Assembly: GCA_002293475.1 (NCBI GenBank)
Contig: DBDG01000025.1
Location: 181-57,940, forward strand
Source: Lachnospiraceae bacterium UBA938
GTDB taxonomy: Bacteria > Bacillota > Clostridia > Lachnospirales > Lachnospiraceae
Length of the DNA: 57,760 bases
Direction: 5' to 3'
In this document: piece by piece, positions 53,341 through 57,760 of the stretch
Position numbering within the stretch: the stretch's first letter is position 1
Layout of the letters: every line of letters starts with the position of its first letter
Translations under genes and position numbers: made by a program
Notes under the pieces: model-generated
Told to the model about the DNA's origin: nothing
The model's database searches: none
The model's input: only the letters and a program-made list of their open reading frames with translations

Positions 53341-54171
53341 GCTGCCGATTATCAACAGCAAAAGGATAACCGTGGTAAAACCTTCCTGAGCGTTGCCGCT
53401 CAAAAAGCGGACCACTGACTGGGCTCCCATAACAGTGGCAAAAATAAACATTATCCAGCCGATAAAGGTAACAAACTGTAATGGTGCCCCGGAAAAAGAA
53501 GTGATATTACGAACCGCATATTTTGTCAGAGAGCGGGCGGACCACTTAGATTTTCCCAATCTTCGCTCCTGGACCTCAAACGGAACCGCAACGGTTTTAA
53601 AACCGATCCAAGAAGACAGAGCCCGGAAAAAGGGCGTCCGTTCCGGCATGTCCAGCAAGGCATCGACAGCGCGGCGGTCCAGCAGCTTATAATCAGAAGC
53701 CCGGGACATATCAATGCCGGTCGCCCGGCTGATGAACAGATAAAACAAGCGGGCACCGGCGGCATAGAAAGGATTCTCTCTGCCGCGTGATGATTTGACG
53801 CCCTCAATGACTTCGTAGCCCTGCTCCCATAGCTGATACATGGGAACCAGGGTTTCGGGAGGATGCTGCAGGTCGCAGTCCATGACTGCGGCGCAAGCAC
53901 CGGAAGCGGCGGTCAATCCGGCAAAAATAGCCGCTTCTTTGCCGAAGTTCTTGGAGAAAGAAAGGCCGGTAACCTCTTTATTAGTCTGAGACAGCAATTC
54001 AATGACATGGTAGGTGCCGTCAGAAGAGCCGTCATCTACGAAAATGAGCTCGAAAGGAACGGAAGCTTCGTCTAGGATGTTTTTAAGGGTGAAGAAAGTG
54101 GTTTCGATCATTTCCTGCTCATTATAGGCTGGGATGATCACTGACAGTAATCGCGGGTTTTGGTCATTCAT
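53203..54171 (-). CDS. polyprenyl-phosphate-type GT2 glycosyltransferase (minus strand)
   Basis: The 322-residue DPM1-like enzyme is similar in plan to the product of 6806: LSVIIPAYNEQEMI, VDDGSSDGTYHV, SFSKNFGKEAAIFAGL and MDCDLQHPPE, then two membrane helices and IGHYLARIYDEIKARP. AGGAG precedes the ATG. Its last 138 bases are antisense to the end of the 52309 gene. The final 17 residues (from RRCGKTVD) lie beyond the usual family end. It is one of only three leftward genes supported in this window. Confidence 0.88.
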   Translation of the reverse strand: MNDQNPRLLSVIIPAYNEQEMIETTFFTLKNILDEASVPFELIFVDDGSSDGTYHVIELLSQTNKEVTGLSFSKNFGKEAAIFAGLTAASGACAAVMDCDLQHPPETLVPMYQLWEQGYEVIEGVKSSRGRENPFYAAGARLFYLFISRATGIDMSRASDYKLLDRRAVDALLDMPERTPFFRALSSWIGFKTVAVPFEVQERRLGKSKWSARSLTKYAVRNITSFSGAPLQFVTFIGWIMFIFATVMGAQSVVRFLSGNAQEGFTTVILLLLIIGSLVMISLGIIGHYLARIYDEIKARPRFIIRRRCGKTVDNLPDDILR

Positions 54172-54340
54172 AAGGAACTCCTGTGGGATATAAATAGATT
54201 ATATTGGTTTATGTTAGCCTTACCGTATAGTATAGCACTTTTTTTTGTTTTATGGTACAATATGTAAAACTTATTTTGATTTTATCGCTTAGGGATGTGG
54301 CCAGTAGCCTTAGTACTCTGGATAGCGGATGGGAGTTAAC
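54172..54340 (+). promoter_or_regulatory. divergent region upstream of ugd
   Basis: The region separates the leftward GT2 gene and rightward ugd. TTGGTT (54204-54209) and TATAGT (54226-54231), spacer 16, is a possible rightward promoter. A second -10-like TACAAT lies about 30 bases further. Nothing else is seen. Confidence 0.35.
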
Positions 54341-55651
54341 ATGAAAATTTCAGTAGCAGGAACAGGATATGTCGGATTGGTAGCGGGCGTTTGTTTTGCC
54401 GATAAGGGCTATGATGTGACTTGTGTAGATGTGGATGAAAAGAAAATCACCATGATGCAACAGGGAATATCACCGATATATGAAGAAGGCCTGGAAGAAT
54501 TGATGCTTAAAAACAATGCTGCCGGCACTTTGCATTTCACGACTGATTACCGGCAGGCTTACCGTCAGGCAGATGTTATCTTTATTGGTGTCGGGACTCC
54601 GGAACTTGCTGACGGAAGCGCTGATCTTAGCTATATAGCAAGTGTTTCCAGACAGATTGCGGAGACGGTGGAAAAAGACTGCCTGATTGTAGTCAAATCA
54701 ACGGTTCCGGTGGGAACGAATGATAAGGTGGAGCAGTTTATCAGGGATTTTCTGGTCAATGACGTAAAAGTGGAAGTGGCTTCCAATCCGGAGTTTCTGG
54801 CACAAGGAACGGCTGTGCATGACACGCTGCATGCGGCCCGTATTATCATTGGCACGGAAAGCGAGGAAGCCGAGCGGCTGCTGATGCAGATATACGAGCC
54901 GTTCGGTCTCCCCATCGTATCGGTAAAGCGCCGTTCAGCGGAAATGATTAAATATGCCTGCAATGACTTTTTGGCATTAAAGATATCATATATGAACGAG
55001 ATTGCCAATCTGTGCGAACTGGTGGGAGCGGATATTACCGATGTGGCCAAGGGGATGAGTTATGACGAGAGGATCGGTTCCCGTTTTTTAAATGCTGGTA
55101 TCGGTTATGGCGGAAGCTGCTTTCCAAAAGATACTAAAGCCCTAGAATATCTGGCCAGATATCATGGATATAGGATGCAGACCATAGAAGCCTGTGTGTC
55201 GGTCAATGCCCGCCAAAAAACCCGGATGTTTGGAAAGGCCAGGGAAAGGATGATTACATTCCGCGATTTGAAGGTCGCGGTGCTGGGGCTTGCTTTTAAA
55301 GCCGGAACGGATGACATGCGGGAGGCTCCGGCGGTTGACAATCTGAATCTTTTGCTGGAGCAAGGTGGCCATGTCATTGCTTATGACCCCAAAGCGACGG
55401 AACATGCGCAGGTAATGTTTCCCGAAGGGGATATTATGAAGGGGAGCATTACTTATGTTGACAGTCCGGAAAAGGCACTTGAGAATGCGAACATATGCTT
55501 TATCTTTACCGAATGGCCGGAAATCAAGGCGATATTGCCGGCAGAATACCGAAGATTCATGCATACACCGCTGGTTTATGACGGCAGGAATCTGTACCGG
55601 CCGGAAGAGATGAAGGAAGCAGGCGTGGAGTATTACAGTATCGGCAGATAA
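54341..55651 (+). CDS. ugd: UDP-glucose 6-dehydrogenase
   Basis: This enzyme oxidises UDP-glucose to UDP-glucuronate with two NAD. The 436 residues show KISVAGTGYVGLVAGVCFA (NAD-binding), VGVGTP-like FIGVGTPELADG, VKSTVPVGTNDK, ASNPEFLAQGTAV and the catalytic Cys in GYGGSCFPKDTKAL. The C-terminal domain carries GLAFKAGTDDMREAP. ATG at 54341 with GGGAG upstream is preferred to 54329. The product supplies a charged sugar donor for the polysaccharide. Confidence 0.94.
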   Translation: MKISVAGTGYVGLVAGVCFADKGYDVTCVDVDEKKITMMQQGISPIYEEGLEELMLKNNAAGTLHFTTDYRQAYRQADVIFIGVGTPELADGSADLSYIASVSRQIAETVEKDCLIVVKSTVPVGTNDKVEQFIRDFLVNDVKVEVASNPEFLAQGTAVHDTLHAARIIIGTESEEAERLLMQIYEPFGLPIVSVKRRSAEMIKYACNDFLALKISYMNEIANLCELVGADITDVAKGMSYDERIGSRFLNAGIGYGGSCFPKDTKALEYLARYHGYRMQTIEACVSVNARQKTRMFGKARERMITFRDLKVAVLGLAFKAGTDDMREAPAVDNLNLLLEQGGHVIAYDPKATEHAQVMFPEGDIMKGSITYVDSPEKALENANICFIFTEWPEIKAILPAEYRRFMHTPLVYDGRNLYRPEEMKEAGVEYYSIGR

Positions 55652-55682
55652 AAATTACGGGGATGATAGGTAAAAGACCGCA

Positions 55683-56438
55683 ATGACAGCATTAATTATT
55701 TTATTAACCCTAAATATTTTTATTTTAATATACGGACAACTCAAAAATAAAGGCTATGTTGGTAAGGAAATCGCCATATATAAACAGCAAGCGGAAATGT
55801 ACCGGCTTCAGAGTGAGGAACGGGAATCTTTATGGCTGGAAAGCAGAAGGCTGTACCATGATTTCAAGTATCATCTGGCCTGTCTGAAAGGCTACAGCGA
55901 TAAGCGGCAGTATAAGGCAATGGATGAGTATATCCATGCATTGATAGACGTCCATATGACAGCGTATTGGGAAAACAAGAGCGGCAATATTGTCGTGGAT
56001 TCCCTCATCGGTTATAAAATGAACCTAGCAAGGGATCTGAACATAAGCCTAATTACAGATTTTGATGTTAGCGGTAATTTACCTTTTGAAGACCTTGATC
56101 TGTCTATTATCGTAGGCAACGCTTTTGAAAATGCCATAGAAGCAGTCGGAAAACTATCACCCCAGGAAAGGATAATTAACCTCTCATTAAAAATGCAACA
56201 AAATATTCTGACCTTAAAGCTCACTAATCCATATGCAGGGGAAATACGTAAAGATGCGGCAGGCAACCTGTTGACATCCAAAAAAGACGGAACCTTTCAT
56301 GGCATTGGTCTCGGCTCCATTGAAAAAAAAGTCCATAAATACAACGGCCAGATGAAAATTATCAGTGGCCATAATCTCTTTCAGCTGCTAATCATCATGT
56401 ATGGCAAATCTAATGTAACCAAAATCCCCTACCGCTGA
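55683..56438 (+). CDS. GHKL-domain sensor kinase of AgrC/VirS type with short N-terminus
   Basis: This 251-residue protein has one membrane helix (residues about 2-17), a short linker, the phosphoacceptor region SRRLYHDFKYHLACLKGY (His-Asp-Phe), and a C-terminal GHKL ATPase with VGNAFENAIEA (N box) and GIGLGSIEKKVHKY (G box). Most AgrC relatives have five to seven helices, so sensing capacity here is minimal. No response regulator is adjacent. The two LytTR regulators at 18532 and 19566 are of the matching type. Its stop abuts the convergent aldo/keto reductase gene without a gap. Confidence 0.87.
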   Translation: MTALIILLTLNIFILIYGQLKNKGYVGKEIAIYKQQAEMYRLQSEERESLWLESRRLYHDFKYHLACLKGYSDKRQYKAMDEYIHALIDVHMTAYWENKSGNIVVDSLIGYKMNLARDLNISLITDFDVSGNLPFEDLDLSIIVGNAFENAIEAVGKLSPQERIINLSLKMQQNILTLKLTNPYAGEIRKDAAGNLLTSKKDGTFHGIGLGSIEKKVHKYNGQMKIISGHNLFQLLIIMYGKSNVTKIPYR

Positions 56439-57614
56439 TTAATAGACTTTAAAAACTTTCACAGCCCACCTCATAAAACGATAAGAAAAAGTCTCCAGTT
56501 TCTTAGCGGCATTTTTAAGTTCAGCCCGGATCGGGATATGCTGCGGACAGTGGGTCTCACATTTTCCGCATTGGATACATTGTGAGATACTGCTCTGATT
56601 ACGGCGCATGGCAGTCGACTGCATATATTCCCGGCGGACAGTCATTTTATTATCCTCCAAAAGATTATAACAATGAAAGGCCATAGGAATATCCACGCCT
56701 TTAGGACAAGGCATGCAATAGCCACACCCAGTGCAGCCGACTTTCATATGGTGCTTGATTTCCGCTTTAACCTGTTCGATCAGCTCCCGGTCATAATCAT
56801 CGAACTCGCCTGCCTGGACTTCACAGGCAGTCTTAATATTTTCTTCCACCATCGCAAGGGAATTCATGCCGGAAAGAATACATGTCACTTCAGGCTGGTT
56901 CCAGAGCCAACGGAAGGCCAGTTCCGCTGGTGTCCGTCCTTTTTTATCATATTTGATTATTTCGGCAGCTTTGGCCGGCAGATTGCTTACTAGGCGCCCG
57001 CCCCGCAGCGGTTCCATAATGATGATCGGCAGCCCCTTGGCAGCGGCATGCTTAAGCCCAGTCACCCCGGCTTGTGAATACTCGTCAAGATAATTGTATT
57101 GAATCTGACAGAAATCCCAGTCATACGCATCCACGAGCTTAATAAACTGATCAGAATTTCCATGAAATGAAAATCCGATGTTAAGGATCTGCCCTAGGGA
57201 CTTTTTTTCTTCTATCCAGGTCAGGATCCCTATTTTGACAAGAGATTCCCAGGTGGCGACATCATTTAACATGTGCATCAGGTAATAGTCGATATAATCG
57301 GTCTGCAGTCTTTTAAGCTGTGTCTGAAAAGTCTTTTCCACGCCTTCCAGCGATTTGACCATATAATGCGGAAGCTTAGTTGCCAGCAGGACTTTGTCGC
57401 GGCAGCTGTTTCTGGCTAGGATTTCGCCTACGGCAGCTTCACAGCCGTTGTAGATATAGGCAATATCTAGGTAGTTTACGCCGTTGTTGATGGCGTGCAT
57501 CAGCTCTTTTTCGGCCTTGTCAAGATCAATTTTGTTGCCGGATTTAGTGAAGCGCATGCAGCCGTAGCCTAGTATGGAGAGGGGGGTTCCGTTTTTATCG
57601 GGTCTGTATTGCAT
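56439..57614 (-). CDS. aldo/keto reductase with C-terminal ferredoxin-like domain
   Basis: The 391 residues have an AKR barrel (residues 1-290) with LGYGCMRF, YLDIAYIYNG (Asp and Tyr of the active site), LLATKLPH (Lys) and DYYLMHML (His region). A dicluster 4Fe-4S part follows: CTGCGYCMPCPKG and CIQCGKCETHCPQ. This architecture is common in anaerobic Firmicutes, where the physiological substrate is usually unknown. A strong AAAGGAGG site lies before the ATG. It is not obviously linked to glycan synthesis and probably marks the end of the locus. Confidence 0.92.
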   Translation of the reverse strand: MQYRPDKNGTPLSILGYGCMRFTKSGNKIDLDKAEKELMHAINNGVNYLDIAYIYNGCEAAVGEILARNSCRDKVLLATKLPHYMVKSLEGVEKTFQTQLKRLQTDYIDYYLMHMLNDVATWESLVKIGILTWIEEKKSLGQILNIGFSFHGNSDQFIKLVDAYDWDFCQIQYNYLDEYSQAGVTGLKHAAAKGLPIIIMEPLRGGRLVSNLPAKAAEIIKYDKKGRTPAELAFRWLWNQPEVTCILSGMNSLAMVEENIKTACEVQAGEFDDYDRELIEQVKAEIKHHMKVGCTGCGYCMPCPKGVDIPMAFHCYNLLEDNKMTVRREYMQSTAMRRNQSSISQCIQCGKCETHCPQHIPIRAELKNAAKKLETFSYRFMRWAVKVFKVY

Positions 57615-57653
57615 AAAGGCCTCCTTTGAGTTAGTGAGTGGTATGGGTATGGC

Positions 57654-57738
57654 GGATGGCGGTCATCGTTGGATGGCGGTCATTGTTGGATTGCGGTCAT
57701 CGTTGGATTGCGGTCATTGTCGTACTGCGGTCATCGTC
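57654..57738. repeat. 17-bp tandem repeat, five copies, upstream of the aldo/keto reductase
   Basis: The unit GGATGGCGGTCATCGTT occurs in five adjacent copies with few changes, starting at 57654, 57671, 57688, 57705 and 57722. The core GCGGTCAT is unchanged in all. It lies just upstream of the leftward gene's ribosome site, so it covers its promoter or leader. There are no spacers, so it is not CRISPR. Confidence 0.9.
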
Positions 57739-57760
57739 ATATTGCCCAAGCATCATCGGC

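Noticed and set aside
57654..57738. CRISPR array
   Set aside because: The units are directly adjacent, with no spacers between them, and no cas gene is present.
2568..57744. Shared TCATCGTCATAT at 2569-2580 and near the right end of the window
   Set aside because: A 12-base match in simple repetitive sequence of two separate tandem repeats is expected by chance and does not mark element ends.
1..57760. tRNA, rRNA or known riboswitch
   Set aside because: No cloverleaf, rRNA signature or riboswitch core was recognised on either strand, although a covariance-model search was not possible.

Overview
The window looks like a surface-glycan locus from a Gram-positive Firmicute of the Clostridia type, perhaps Lachnospiraceae-like. 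The evidence is strong GGAGG-type ribosome binding sites, several TTG and GTG starts, a stand-alone Spo0A-type DNA-binding domain, LytTR and GHKL signalling proteins, and EpsG and YveK-like polysaccharide proteins. No lipopolysaccharide machinery is visible. The taxonomic placement is inference. Nearly all genes lie on the + strand.

Layout. (1) 359-2512: rmlD, a DUF212/PAP2-like membrane protein and a divergent AraC regulator. (2) 2933-6126: gmd, fcl and a mannose-1-phosphate guanylyltransferase, together a GDP-L-fucose module. (3) 6231-17336: a Spo0A_C-like regulator, then an exopolysaccharide operon with glycosyltransferases, a priming sugar-phosphate transferase, a Wzz-like protein with a degenerate kinase-like tail, and an EpsG-type polymerase. 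(4) 17406-18404: pseB, closed by a strong terminator. (5) 18532-33949: an inserted block with two LytTR regulators and then eight genes of unknown function, with two candidate extended -10 promoters. They encode a DUF6603-like protein, three large or medium proteins that resemble uncharacterised bacterial families, a propeller-like protein and a glycine-rich protein ending in a Hint (Hedgehog/intein) domain. None has an obvious signal peptide. This is the best candidate for an undescribed system. (6) 34091-43504: the rest of the pseudaminic acid pathway (pseC, pseF, pseI, pseG), mixed with an ATP-grasp ligase, a PLP decarboxylase, a bactofilin and a bacterial-sialyltransferase-like enzyme that probably transfers the nonulosonic acid. 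(7) 43598-52296: a PglK/MsbA-like ABC flippase, GtrA, an O-acyltransferase, two polytopic GT-C-like proteins, a WecE/RffA-type aminotransferase and a PseH-like acetyltransferase. (8) 52309-57614: two convergent polyprenyl-type GT2 genes whose 3' ends overlap by 138 bp, UDP-glucose dehydrogenase, a lone GHKL kinase and a ferredoxin-like aldo/keto reductase.

Together the genes supply GDP-fucose, UDP-glucuronate, a dTDP-amino sugar and CMP-pseudaminic acid (or a derivative), and assemble them on a polyprenyl carrier. The 18.5-34 kb block sits between pseB and pseC, two steps normally encoded side by side, and has its own candidate promoters. It therefore reads as a separate cassette placed inside the glycan locus. 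Homology statements come from motif recognition and memory of the families; no database search was run.
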